Of a stretch of DNA of 64,000 nucleotides, positions 35,344 through 46,435 are shown one piece after another. The notes beneath the pieces are model-generated. The model worked only from the letters and a program-made list of their open reading frames with translations, was not told the origin of the DNA and made no database searches. Each line of letters starts with the position of its first letter. Position 1 is the first letter of the stretch. Where the stretch lies: assembly GCA_039111635.1 (NCBI GenBank), contig JBCAQO010000013.1:1302001-1366000 (forward strand), written 5' to 3'. The position numbers and the translations under genes are program-made. The DNA is from Heterobasidion occidentale. Taxonomy: Eukaryota > Basidiomycota > Agaricomycetes > Russulales > Bondarzewiaceae.

Positions 35344-37554
35344 TCACTGGAGACCAGAGTCCAGTGCGTCGTAGGTGGGGCAGAGGTTGTTCCACTCAGT
35401 GGTGAGGGTGGAGCTGAGGGTGGTGTTGGTATCACCAAGGTCCTCAGCCATGACGACGGCAAAGCCAGCCTCAAGATGCCAGTCGATGTGGCTAGAGAAG
35501 CATTGTGAGAAAACAACGGGACAGCGGAATAAAGACGTTGCTCACCAGTGGATGAACCAGGGGCCGGGGTTGTCGGTAGTGAAGCGGATAGTGACGTTGT
35601 CGCCAGTAGTACCAATGTTGACAGTGTCGCGGCGGACAGGGTTAACGTAGTTGTACGTGTCGCTGCCAGCACTGCGAACGACATCGAAAGCGTGCTAGAC
35701 AAGACGTGCGTCAGATGTAGTCAAGGCAATGGAAGAAGTGAGCCGTACCCCATGCAAGTGGATCGGGTGACCACCACCGACAGCACCGCCGGGGATGGAG
35801 ATCTCTACAGATTTATTCGGGGCGAGACCATAGACGCTACCGGCAGGGAGAAGGTCAGTTGCTGCCTGGGCACCGCTGAGAATCTGGAGAAGGACGGGGA
35901 CACTGGGAGACTCGAAGGGAACGCCGTTGACAGTGAACTGGAGGAGCGTGAAGTTCTGGATATGTTGCGCATTAGGCATGAAGAGGTTGAATAATAGCGA
36001 CGAAGACATACGAAGACGGCTTGGAGGTTGATGTTGATATCAGCGCCTCCTTGGCTCGGTTCACCCGGAACAGTGAACGTGGTGTCGAGGGGCTACAAGA
36101 AAGATGAGTGTTGAGGATCGTGTATGAATTGTCATGAACATACATGGAGGTCGGTCTGGGCAAGAGGAATCACACTAGTAGTCTGGTTGGTAGTAGGGTC
36201 GGTCGTGTTGGCACCGCTGTAGCGGAGGATAGCCATGTTGAGACCACCATCGAACGTGGTCGTACCCAAATTGGGTTCCGCGCGGATCCCTGGGAGGTTC
36301 TCTAAGCGGCTTGTTTCAAGTGCACAATCTCGATACTACTTACAGTAGTTGTCGACAGCCTGGTTAGCTTCGATCTAGAAGTAAGAAAGGTTAGTGATCT
36401 GAATCTAGAAGGCTGGTCACAGCGCGTACAATAATCGAGTAACGCTGGCCTGGATCGTTCGCGGTCAGCATAGTGCGACTTGCAGGAGACGTTGATTACT
36501 CACTAGCGAAGATCTGGAGCTGATCGACGACTAGAGCCTGAGTGTTGATACCGTCTGCTTCGATGACGGTCATGTTATGACCATCAATACTAAAAGTATA
36601 GTTGGGGTCGCAGGAGATGTTGATCAGCCGGAAGCGGTAGCTGGCAAACCGAGAACACGTCAACTAGTAAAGGGAAAACCATATCAAAAATGACCTACCG
36701 CTTGCCGGACTCGACGGTGATGACAGCCAAATCCGAAGCCGGGCCATCAGCGTAGCGACCAAGGCCATTGATCAAGGTCGCATCAGCTGTTCTGAAGAGT
36801 AGACGGTTTAGTCTACGAATTCTGAAGGCATTCTATTTCAACTCACGGGACGAGACCGGCGGAGGGAGCAGGAGTGTGGTACCAATCAGCGAGGGTGATG
36901 ACTGTCGACTCTGTGACACACGTATGAGTATTGCTCTATGACAAACAGCGGACACCACGGACCATCGTCAACATCATACAAGCTAGCATGAGGGTCACTG
37001 GGATCATAGATCACGAGCGGACCCCTCAAGCCATCACAGTACTGGGTCGACAAGTGGGAGTGGTACCAGAATGTACCAGCTTGGTCTGATGCGCTGAAGT
37101 CATACAAAAACGAGCTGCCTGGGGCGATTGGGCACTGGCTGACGAAGGAGACGCCATCGGCCCAGGTGGTAGTGTGTTGGAACAATCCGTGCCAATGCTG
37201 CAACAATGTCAATCATTAGCACGAGTGGGCCATGATCTCATCAGGCTATCGCTTACAATGGATGTGCTCCGACGCATAGTGCTGTCAGTCAAGCTGTCAG
37301 TCACGTTGATCTTGAATTGGTCACCCTTGTTGCCTTTGATCAAAGGGCCAGGGAAGCCACCGGCAGCGACAACAGTACTGCAGTTTCAGGTGAGATGATG
37401 GTTTGTATGACCCAGCAAGCGATTAAGCTCACCTGCGGTTGAAGCCGTCGGGGGCCAACTCAACGTTGACAATGTCCAAATCCGCCACGGGGCCAATGGA
37501 AGCAAACGCCCCCAATGCAAGAGCGAGGGAAACAAATGAGGTAGACAAGACCAT
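35344..37554 (-). CDS. Laccase, secreted multicopper oxidase (AA1_1)
   Basis: Extracellular phenol oxidase used in lignin attack, pigment formation or detoxification. The signal peptide at 37554 ([20 protein letters not shown]) leads into [20 protein letters not shown]. All four copper signatures are present across many short exons: L1 HWHGLFQ, L2 [21 protein letters not shown]3 HPIHLHGH and L4 [19 protein letters not shown], the last split by an intron inside the Cys codon. The axial T1 position, ten residues after that Cys, is Phe, the class associated with high redox potential. N-glycosylation sites are common (for example NTTLSS). It ends ALDSGLQ and the frame is intact. Confidence 0.93.
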
Positions 37555-37667
37555 CGCGATAAAAACGTCAGAGACCCAATGAAATGAGGCTTTTGGTGAA
37601 AGACAGTGTTGGAGATGACACGGTGAAGAGGAAGGAGACACTGCCTTTCTCTTTCTCGATGACCTGG

Positions 37668-37674
37668 CTTTTAA
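37668..37674 (-). promoter_or_regulatory. TATA-like element upstream of laccase
   Basis: TTAAAAG on the minus strand, about 115 bases before the laccase start codon. Placement fits a core promoter but the match is imperfect. Confidence 0.3.
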
Positions 37675-39753
37675 GCCTTCCAATGCAGAGGTCGCCAGCC
37701 ATTCCTGCAAAAATGACAAGTCCGTTTTGTGCCTGTGCGCAGACCGGGGTGGTTTCCACGCTCGGCAAGAATGGGTGTCATCAAGAAGGAATAACCGATG
37801 CACGGACGGTGGAAGTTTGGATGAGGATTCTTTGGAATGATCTAACAAATCATGGAATCTAGGCACATAACGACATCACAAAGAGGTCGACCGTGGAGTG
37901 ACTGCAATTCCACTTACGAACTATGATTTTCCCAGCACCGGTGGATCACTCCGAGAACGGCGCACGAATCGAAGAAGACTCATGTGGGAACGTTCCACTC
38001 GAACCAAACGCACATACTACTACGGACATGGGACGCGAATACCTGTTGCAAGCTACAAATCGAGTACCCTCACGAATGCGTTTCGACTGGATCGATTTGA
38101 CGATGGGCCTGAACAGCTTTTCCTTTGTTGAAAGCGACATCATTGGTCAGTTGTGAGTTGAAAATGCCTCTCCTGACTATCAATTTGAGATGTACCTCGG
38201 AGTGACAGATACGGAGTTATCACACTGACTCAACCCGCAGTCAGGGCGAGAGACAGTGCAATAATACCGCAAGAGAGGTTGATACTAGATGGTCGCTGTT
38301 TGGTGAGATGTCATAAGATGAGAGTTGATTGGGCCAAACTGCGCTTGTGGCGTCAGCTCGATATCTTCCGCAGTATGCCGGTTGAAGCCGTCCGGAATCA
38401 AAGCCCAACTCCGCGACAGTCCGCGACTTGCTGTTTGTTGTGCTGTGGCCAAGCATTCCGCAGTTGCTCTTGCTTCGGGGGCGTATGCTGCCGTGCTGGA
38501 GATCTCAGTTCACTCGCGGATCGGTTGCACTTCTGCCTCACTGCGCAGGTCGTCTACAACAGCTCGATTAAACCGATGCGCCTTTCATCGCTGGTTGCAC
38601 AGAGTAACAGAGTCTCTTCTGCGACGATTCTGGTTACTAGCACAGTGTTGATTCCAGAGTCTAGAAGAAAATCTCCGCCCACTCTTATTTCTATGGTGAG
38701 ACACACCGCTAAGTGCGCATCTCCGTTTGGGATGTGATAGAAACTGACGCAAATCAGCGACCGATCCAGGCCGATCTCGTATCTGATAACCGAAAAAGCT
38801 TCACGCAAGAAGCACGAATCGTTACTTTAATATGATTTAGACCTGTTTGGATCAGCGAGGATCAGAGTCATTGGCAACTGCGGCCCTGCAGTGAAGAAGC
38901 ATAAAATGCTTCCGTGTATCCGCAGCTGCTTGGCATCGTTCCTTCCCGGTTCCAATCTGTGGCTGCGATTTGTGATTCACGAAGGGAAGAGTCGCCCCGA
39001 CCAGTCCCCGACCTATAACGCGCACCGTTAGCCAGCAGTCTCAAGACCTCAAGCTAGGACCGCTCCCTCTCATGTTGTCGCTATCGACATTGCCCTAATG
39101 ATGATTTCGACCATTCCATATATCATGGCGAGTGTTCGTCTTTCGAAGATCGAACAGCCTCTCCGAGAAGGACCTCGGAGATGGTCAAATTTGGAACAAG
39201 CTTGAAGAGTTGATTTGGACGCCGATTGTTTACCGATGCCGATGAGCGCAGCAGGCAACAGCAAACAACTTGGAAATTGCCTCACCCCTGTGCTGACCTC
39301 AGCGGAAGACAGTCGTCTTACGTGACGAGAAAAGACGAGGAAGGGTGTTGGAAGGGTTCACTTCCCCGTGGAGTATTGGTAATGCCGCCACATGCCAGCG
39401 GAATGTACGCTTCTCCGTTGAACGGACATGAAATGATGAGTCCTAAAGGTAGTCTCTCAGGGATGGAGTTGCTCCTGGACGCTCGTTAATTCATACGATG
39501 CTCTTACATGACAGGCACTGAGTCCGTCAATTTATCATGAACGAACCCAACGCAGTACCTTTTCTGATACTGCGGATTGCGGAAAAAAGAGAGACCTGAT
39601 CAAGCAGGGCCCTGTGGGAACCCGTCCCGTCACCATTTCGCGAAGAGACTGACAGGAGCGTGAACTGCGGCAACCGCAGAACTTCGCTCTGACAGTGTGA
39701 AGCGATGCCGGTCGATCGCACGGCGTCACAAGGAATGCAGTTCCCCCCTCTCG

Positions 39754-39760
39754 TATAAGG
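39754..39760 (+). promoter_or_regulatory. TATA box of the small secreted protein gene
   Basis: TATAAGG lies about 85 bases before the ATG at 39844, good spacing for a TATA promoter. Confidence 0.5.
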
Positions 39761-39843
39761 CATGGATGGATTCTGCGTCTTCGTTAGTCTACGCCCCCCT
39801 CCCCCCACCCCTGTCAATCATTCCATCATATTCTTCTCCTCCA

Positions 39844-40178
39844 ATGCAGCTCATCACCCTCTTCTCCCCTCTCTTTGCTTTGTTGACCGTCGCTGCGGCG
39901 GCCAGCGTGAACACTGTGAGCCTTCCACAATATTTCTTGCCTTCACCCAAATCGCTCATTCACAATATCAGTCGGCCGTCGAAGCTAGCTCTGCGGCTTC
40001 CGCGAGTGTAACCCCGACCGCAAGCGTGACTGAGGCGGCCATATCGGCTACCCCCACTGTCGTCACTGCGACCAGACTTGTAAAAAGTCTCGCCGACGTC
40101 GCGCCGTTCTTCGTGACGGACACGCAGATTATTGTGTGGACTCAAACTCCTGAGCCCGTAGCGACCTCGTCTGTCTGA
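39844..40178 (+). CDS. Small secreted Ser/Thr-rich protein (candidate SSP)
   Basis: Two exons encode about 92 residues. Exon 1 is almost entirely a signal peptide (MQLITLFSPLFALLTVAAAA, then SVNT). A 57-base intron starting GTGAGC ends at a CAG. Exon 2 is rich in Ala, Ser, Thr and Val (SAVEASSAASASVTPTASVT), then has KSLADVAPFFVTDTQIIVWT and ends EPVATSSV. There are no cysteines. It may be an O-mannosylated cell-wall or apoplastic protein. The function is unknown and no family was recognised. A TATA box sits at normal distance, supporting expression. Confidence 0.65.
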
Positions 40179-40817
40179 TTACTCCGTATGTCGTGAGTGC
40201 ATACTGGGTAAGTGATTAGGGATCTTCCGTCAGTCACCTTAATGACGCCAGGCCTTTTAGAATCTAGAAGATCGCTTTATGACCTGCAACTCCCTTGCAC
40301 CATTCTATCCTCCATATTTCTTCTTGACGCCCACGCCGTTCTCTTATCTGGATGATGGCCTGTGGGATGCTGGGGACATGCGATTTTAAAATATTGAATG
40401 AACGATGTTAATAGACTGTCTTTGGGAAAGTTTGATGTTCTGTGTACATATGAACTCAGCCCCAACCAAAGGCCTAAGGCCTAAGACTGCAGGCGGAGAT
40501 TTCAATCGTATAGCAGGGGAAAGGAGTGGGGATGCACGAGTGTAAATGGCATCAATAACATTTTGATGTATGGTACATCAGACCATTCATGCCGAGCCCC
40601 GCATTGCATCGAGGTCGGTTTACGTCTCGTACACTTACTCCTTATACTGTTTCAAACATACAGACCAGTTCTAGTTTTGTTTATCGTGTTGTTGACATAA
40701 GTGTCGTTTGGCACTTGAAAATGAGCAGTACATGATCCCGAACCTCAAACCTCAACATCAACGCTCAGCCTAGAAGCCCAATGAACCCATTCGTAAACTT
40801 GATATCACTTATTTGTT
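40179..40817. other. Convergent intergenic region, no gene seen
   Basis: Lies between the 3' ends of the small secreted protein gene and the LysM gene. Only short open frames are present. Confidence 0.5.
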
Positions 40818-41417
40818 CTACGCATCAGCCATCTCTGTATAGGTGAAGACTGTCGATGAGGTGCAGAGGACCTGGAAGAGACAAGACTCAGTATGGCAAC
40901 AGGATCTTCAATAATCTGCACAAACCTCATCCGGATAGATGTTACTGCAGTCCGAGTTGACATTGGGATTATTAGCGAGTAGAGTGTTCACATCAATTCC
41001 TGCAGTGTCCGCAACAGAGGCGCAGAAATCTCCGGACACGATGACATGAGTCGTATCACAATCCTGTCCCATAACTCCCAAGCAAAGAGGCTAGTACTGC
41101 ACTGTGAGCGATCAGAGAGAGACAGGTCAGGAATATGTATACCTCGCCGACCGCAAGGTTGTCACAGGCAGCATCGATCTTATCCTGGTTGACGAAGGCT
41201 AATTGGTACCTATAGCATACTATGAGATCGGAGATCGGATACGAATATAATTAGACTGTTTCACTAACGTGGAGACGTTGAAGAACTTGGAGATAATGTC
41301 GCAAGTCTCACCGAGGTGGACAGTGGTGTTGCGGGCACAGATTCCTTGCGCGTTAACGCTAACTGCGCTAGTCGCCGCAGAAAGGGCAAGGAAGACAAGG
41401 TTGGACAAGACGAACAT
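40818..41417 (-). CDS. Secreted protein with two LysM domains
   Basis: Secreted carbohydrate-binding protein; fungal LysM proteins bind chitin or peptidoglycan fragments and may mask wall chitin. Four exons. A signal peptide from 41417 (MFVLSNLVFLALSAATSAVS) is followed by LysM 1 (CARNTTVHLGETCDIISKFF, NVST, YQLAFVNQDKIDAACDNLAV, GEPLCLGV) and LysM 2 (CDTTHVIVSGDFCASVADTA, then IDVNTLLANNPNVNSDCSNI, YPDEVLC). It ends TYTEMADA. Cys spacing matches the fungal LysM type. No other domain is present, so it resembles small LysM effectors, though many saprotrophs also carry them. A TATA box lies 95 bases upstream and the frame is intact. Confidence 0.88.
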
Positions 41418-41511
41418 ATTGATCGCGGAGGATGATGATAGAGCGCTTGAACACTGTGAATGATGAGGATGCAGAAGAACGTTTGGGGTGGAATACGAGA
41501 GCTTATATACC

Positions 41512-41519
41512 TGCAAAGA
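41512..41519 (-). promoter_or_regulatory. TATA box of the LysM gene
   Basis: TATATAAG on the minus strand about 95 bases upstream of the LysM start codon. Confidence 0.6.
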
Positions 41520-42075
41520 CACGAGGATCATGTCGACGTAAGAGAAAAAAAAACCGAGTCATTCGCCAACCTCTTATGACTGTGTGAACACTTCTTGAGA
41601 GCACAGTGGGCGATGCGTTTGTCGCCGAACTCACCGCGTACAGTATATACGACGGAGCCGCGCTATATTGAACGTAGGCGGCGTGTACCTAAACTATAAG
41701 CGCCCAAAAACTAGTATATTCCAGGATCAGGACTCACGCTACGTTCTCAAGTCAAAAACATTGCTCGACCATGGAAATGACTGAAACAGGGAATGGTCAG
41801 GTATATATTGGCACTATACTCATCGATTCTGCCTGGAAAACGCTCTGGAAACTCGGAAGACGGTGAAGGGCTCGAGGCGCTTGTCGATCTCACGTGAGAT
41901 GCGTGACTCAACGCGTTGCATCAAGCGACGCGTCTTTCAGGGACCATCACAACGCTCGAGATTCCATGAGCTGAATAGTGAAACTAAAAACAACATGGTC
42001 TGGTAATCAGGACACGGTATTGGGAGTCCTCTATGGGAACGCATGGCAGAAGGAAGGGAATGGAACGGGTAATGG
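41520..42075. other. Intergenic, no gene seen
   Basis: Covers the distal LysM promoter and the 3' flank of the MFS transporter gene. No open frame with recognisable features. Confidence 0.5.
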
Positions 42076-44137
42076 TTACGTTCCGTTTCTCCCTCGATTT
42101 CGTAGTAGAGGGCCGTACTTGTAGAAAACGAAGGGAGCAGGACATCCAATAAGAAGACATATAAGCGCAAGTATAGAGTTTCCCCAACCTGCGTTGGGTA
42201 TCAGCGTCAGGTGTCCTTTCAGCAAGTGGTACACGAACCGTTCCCCAAGACCCCGTAAATCTTGTTAGCGAACAACGGGAAGCCAAATCCAGCCAGAGCG
42301 CGAATGGATGTGACTCCGGCGATAGCGCTGGCCGCGTAGATCGCGTAACAGTCAACCTGCGGTAGGTTTCGAGTCAGGGTGTGAGCATTTGAAAAAGAGA
42401 CGACGTACAAGGTATGTTTGGATGCATGTCCAATTCCCACCGATACCGACGGAGAATATGAAGACGCCTAGATCAGGCAGTATCCAGTGCAGATGGGCCT
42501 GAGCAGTCCATCCATAGATCAACAGGCCCACTGGAAGTGTCGCAGCCGTCACCATGAGAAGTGGGAGTCTAGTTGAGTACGTTCAGAAGCTGTGCACCGT
42601 CAAGTTAGTGAATTTGCGCTCACCGCATCTCAGGAGTACCTACGCCTCCATTCTTCGCCTTAAGTCTACGATAGACAACATCAAGGACTCGCGCTCCTAC
42701 TTGGCCACCAACTGCATCACAGAAAATCTTGAGCGACCTTCCGCGTAGAACAAGCGAATGAATGCCGAACCAGTAGAGCCCAAAGCAATCGAAAGGTAAT
42801 GCAATCCAGCGATACCCGTGTTTTGTCCATACTCATCAATGAATATCCCGACAAATGCTGAGAGATGAGATGAGATGTCAACAGACATTTTTCAAATGCA
42901 TTGACCAAAGCAAGACTTACCTGTTAGAGTCAGATACAACAAACCGTAGAGTACGGCCATGTAAAACGCGAATACCTGCACAATGGGTTCTGTTGCAAGA
43001 AGCACAAATGGTTTGAGCATGCCTTGTGCAAGAACTTGAGTCCAATGCCGGTCATGACTGTCGAAAGCGCAACAGATAGCTGAGTCATTCTTCTCTTTCC
43101 TAAGGGCTCGGGCACGACGTCTGAGGATTTCGGGTGCATAGGTTTCTTTGACGAAAAACTACAGAGTCAAAATGACAAACAGGATGAGCTCGGCTCGAAC
43201 AAATTCTAGTGACAAGAAACAGAAATACGTACAATACCCGCAATTTGCAACATTGCATCTGCTATGCTCACGCTCCAGAAGACCCACTGCCATTTGCTGA
43301 GCTGAGCGATCCATCCACCGACTAATGGGCCTGTGGCGGGGCCGACCAAGGGTGCGAGGGAATACACGCTCATGGCCATTCCACGTTCTTCAGGGGCCCA
43401 AAGGTCTCCCACGACCGCACCACCTAGGGACTGTGGTGCAGCACCGCCCAGACCAGCAAGAAAGCGGAAGGCAAGGAGCTGACTGGGCGTTTTTGCGAAC
43501 GCGCACAGAGTGTTAAAAACTGCGCAAATGGAATTCAAACTTCATGCGATCAGGGCAATAGCGGCTGACTCACGGAGAAAGAACATGTTTGAGCATTGGA
43601 GTACTACAAACCGACCATGCAGTTCGCTGAGTGGTCCAGCGATGAGAGGGCCAATGCTGTAAGCTAGCACAAAGATCGAAAGAGACATGTTCTGAAGGAG
43701 AGAACCTAAAGGGAGATGCAAATCGGCAGAGATGGCGGGGAGAGATGGCGAGGGTATGGATGACGCCACGGGGCTGATTTAAAATTATTCGCACAGGAAG
43801 CTGTCATAGACATAGCTGGGGATAATCACCTTATGAAGGTAAAGAGACTAACAACCAACGTGACTATCCATCTGCGTCTGCTGTTCCAGTTCCTCGGGTT
43901 TCCTGGATCGTCGGGACCATCCCAGGTAACAATAGTAGAATCAACATCGCCATTAATGGTAGAAATAAACGGAGAACTATCGGGTGGACACCCAGCCGTA
44001 GAACCTGAAGGATTTTTTTCTAGGTCCGTGATGACTGATGGACCGAAAAATGGTTTCGTCAGTTTGCGTTCAGCGGTAGTCGGAGCATCAACGGAAGGGT
44101 TGTGAGGGCGGCGAAGAGCTAACGTGTCTGTTGACAT
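42076..44137 (-). CDS. Major facilitator superfamily transporter, DHA1 drug/polyamine type
   Basis: Twelve-helix proton antiporter of the plasma membrane, related to fungal multidrug and polyamine exporters. The start at 44137 (MSTDTLALRRPHNPSVDAPT) leads to a cytosolic N-terminus and the family signature WDGPDDPGNPRNWNSRRRW just before helix 1. Then come LSIFVLAYSIGPLIAGPLSE (helix 2, motif D region), FRFLAGLGGAAPQSLGGAVV, the motif A/C area MSVYSLAPLVGPATGPLVGG and WQWVFWSVSI. A central loop (FVKETYAPEILRRRARALR) and helices 7-12 end at FVFYKYGPLLRNRG. Many short introns are present; one uses a GTTCGT donor at 42238. The frame is intact. Confidence 0.87.
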
Positions 44138-46435
44138 GCCTTAGGTTAACAGGATGCTGGAGGGCTTAGAGAAGGGTACGAAGGTCTAAAACTCACTAGA
44201 TAACAAAGAAAATTTGACAAACCGTCGGCCGATGAGGGAGCTAACAGATAATGTGGGATCTGGTCAAGGTAAGCTTTACGCGCAAGTGAGCCAGGGTAAC
44301 ACTGGAGTGAGACTGATTGATCAAATGCAGTAAAGTAGAAACACAGTCGATGCACTTGACGCAGCAATATCGATGGAGCTTGGGTAAGTATAAGCTCTAT
44401 CTGTTCCTTCTATTTCCCATCAGATCTGCAGGCATTCGGCGACTACGGATACGACTCATGTCCGGTCATGATTCGTATGCCAGGCGGTGCGATCACAGTG
44501 AAGTAGGATCTAAACATAAACGACGATTGGTGATACCCTGAGTTTAGTGCTGCAGCAACCACGGTACACGACTCCGCAAGCACTGGTGTTCCCACACACT
44601 GAGCTTCCAATATGGGGCAGAGTAGAGATGCTCACCACATAATGTAAGCGAAATGCACCTGCGGAGATGCCAAGACGAGGTAATTTTTGAGTTGGGAGTG
44701 AGTATCCTTCGAATTGAGATTAGCTCCAAGTTCTCGCGCTCCTGGGAGACATAGAGCAGTATCAGGGTATAGTCTCGGTTGAGTATTGCTTGGCTCCGTT
44801 CACAGGGTATCGGAGACTGTCGGAGAGGATGCACTGAGGTTCCCATCACCGTTCTTCCATCTCCCTATGGTTCCAAGACAAAGGAGAGTGGATGAAATCC
44901 CACACGGCTCCCGAAACAGTGGGAGGATCGCGGCAAGGAAGCATACTGCTGCGGGACAGCCACCATGAGTAGAGAATTGGAAGTCTCATGAAAGAATCCC
45001 ACTAGCATCCGTAGTCTATCTGTTGGGAATTTGATAAGAAAGCCATTCCGTATGAGCGTCATGTTGAGAAATATAGTGTTTCATTGTTGTAATATTGTCC
45101 CCTCTCTATATATTTGCGTGATACAGCACAATGTCATTAGCTTGGTGTATATTGAGCAAGAACGGAGTCCTACCCTGTTCATAGATTGCACTGTCTCGGC
45201 AGCGAGGAAGCTGCTGCTGCATATCGTCCTAATCGTCGTCTGCAACCCCATGAATGCTGGAAATTCAAAAGGGACATTAGAGTTGAAACTCCGACCGGCA
45301 ACATTAGAATGGCATCCCGGCCTCCCATCTTTTTCCACTCTTCGTACACAGAACGACTATCTCCTGTGTAAGCTCAGATTGCGCTTTTCGCTCGGACAAC
45401 ACTACCAATTCTATAGATCGACAGGATAAACCCTCGCTGAGCAATGGCTTCGCCTCAATGAAACTGGAGGTACTATCGGAATGCTATTCCGGTGTTCAAT
45501 TCCGCTCTGTCTCGATACCTTCCACCGGCTTCCACTCTACTCTAGAGAACCTCCCAAAATTTAAAAATACAGGGAGCTTCTCGCCACGGTATCTCAAGCT
45601 CCGCGCACACGCTCTGATACTTCTCGTTCTTAGCGCTGGGACTCACAAGCGATGACTCTCAAAAAACGCAGGTTTAGTACGAGGCCTTGATCTTGAATGT
45701 TTAATTTCTCGACTTTGCTAGATGTCTGTCTCATGCCTTACATCGTGAGCTCCGGACTGGTCTCACCATCGACAACTGCGTAGACCTTGGTAACGCGCTT
45801 AGACTCGGAGCAAGCATTTGAAAAAAAATTGCGCATGGGGAGCAGTCAAGCTCTGTCATGGGTTGTTATCGCAACTAGCAAGTGATTACTATGTAGGTCT
45901 TTGCTGTGATTTCTTAATTGTCACCTTCGCTTTGCCATGCTATCGATGCTTTTGTTATCATACTCCGGCGTTGGTGCTTCCTAGCCGGCACGGCGTGCTC
46001 ACGATAATAAGCAACCTATCTCTGTTAGACCTACATAGCCTAGCTCGCCTTGCCTGGTTGCAGCTCATCTATCCGCAGTCCAATCGATTTTCGCCCTTTG
46101 GCTTTCACTGCCCTTGGCATTGTTCAAATTTCCTCTTTCTTGGCCTCTATTTCCCTCGTAAGACATACTTCACAGCGGCTATACAGGATCGACAAACGCC
46201 GGAATACAGCGGCCTGTGGACTGGTTTTTTATTGGACAAGGTCTTCGTACTGAACGGCAATCACCTTTCCTATAAAGAAACCATGTCAACTGCTCTGGCG
46301 CGATTGAGGAAGACTCACCTTACAGCCGTGTACTGAACTCATTTCGATCACCCGAGATGAGGATGCAAATGCTGTGCGTAATCTAACTACCACTGTCACT
46401 GGATTCAGCCTTCTGATCTCAGCTCTGAACCGTCA
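44138..46435. other. Long gap, no supported gene
   Basis: About 2.3 kb. The frame at 45818-46336 has hydrophobic stretches but no clear start context, homology or intron structure, and a partly overlapping frame at 46050-46253 looks equally plausible, so neither is called. Part of this region may hold the LEU4 leader exon. Confidence 0.45.

Larger units (their letters stand above)
37555..39843. other. Long gap between laccase and a small secreted protein; no supported gene
   Basis: Nearly 2.3 kb with only non-homologous open frames on both strands, the longest around 38279-38808 in two directions. The left part is the laccase promoter. I found no domain or repeat. Confidence 0.45.

Noticed and set aside
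38279..38808. Overlapping open frames on both strands upstream of laccase
   Set aside because: Frames on both strands are similar in length and neither shows conserved motifs; most likely chance in GC-balanced DNA.
45818..46336. Open frame with hydrophobic stretches upstream of LEU4
   Set aside because: No recognisable family, awkward composition and a competing overlapping frame; not enough to call a gene.
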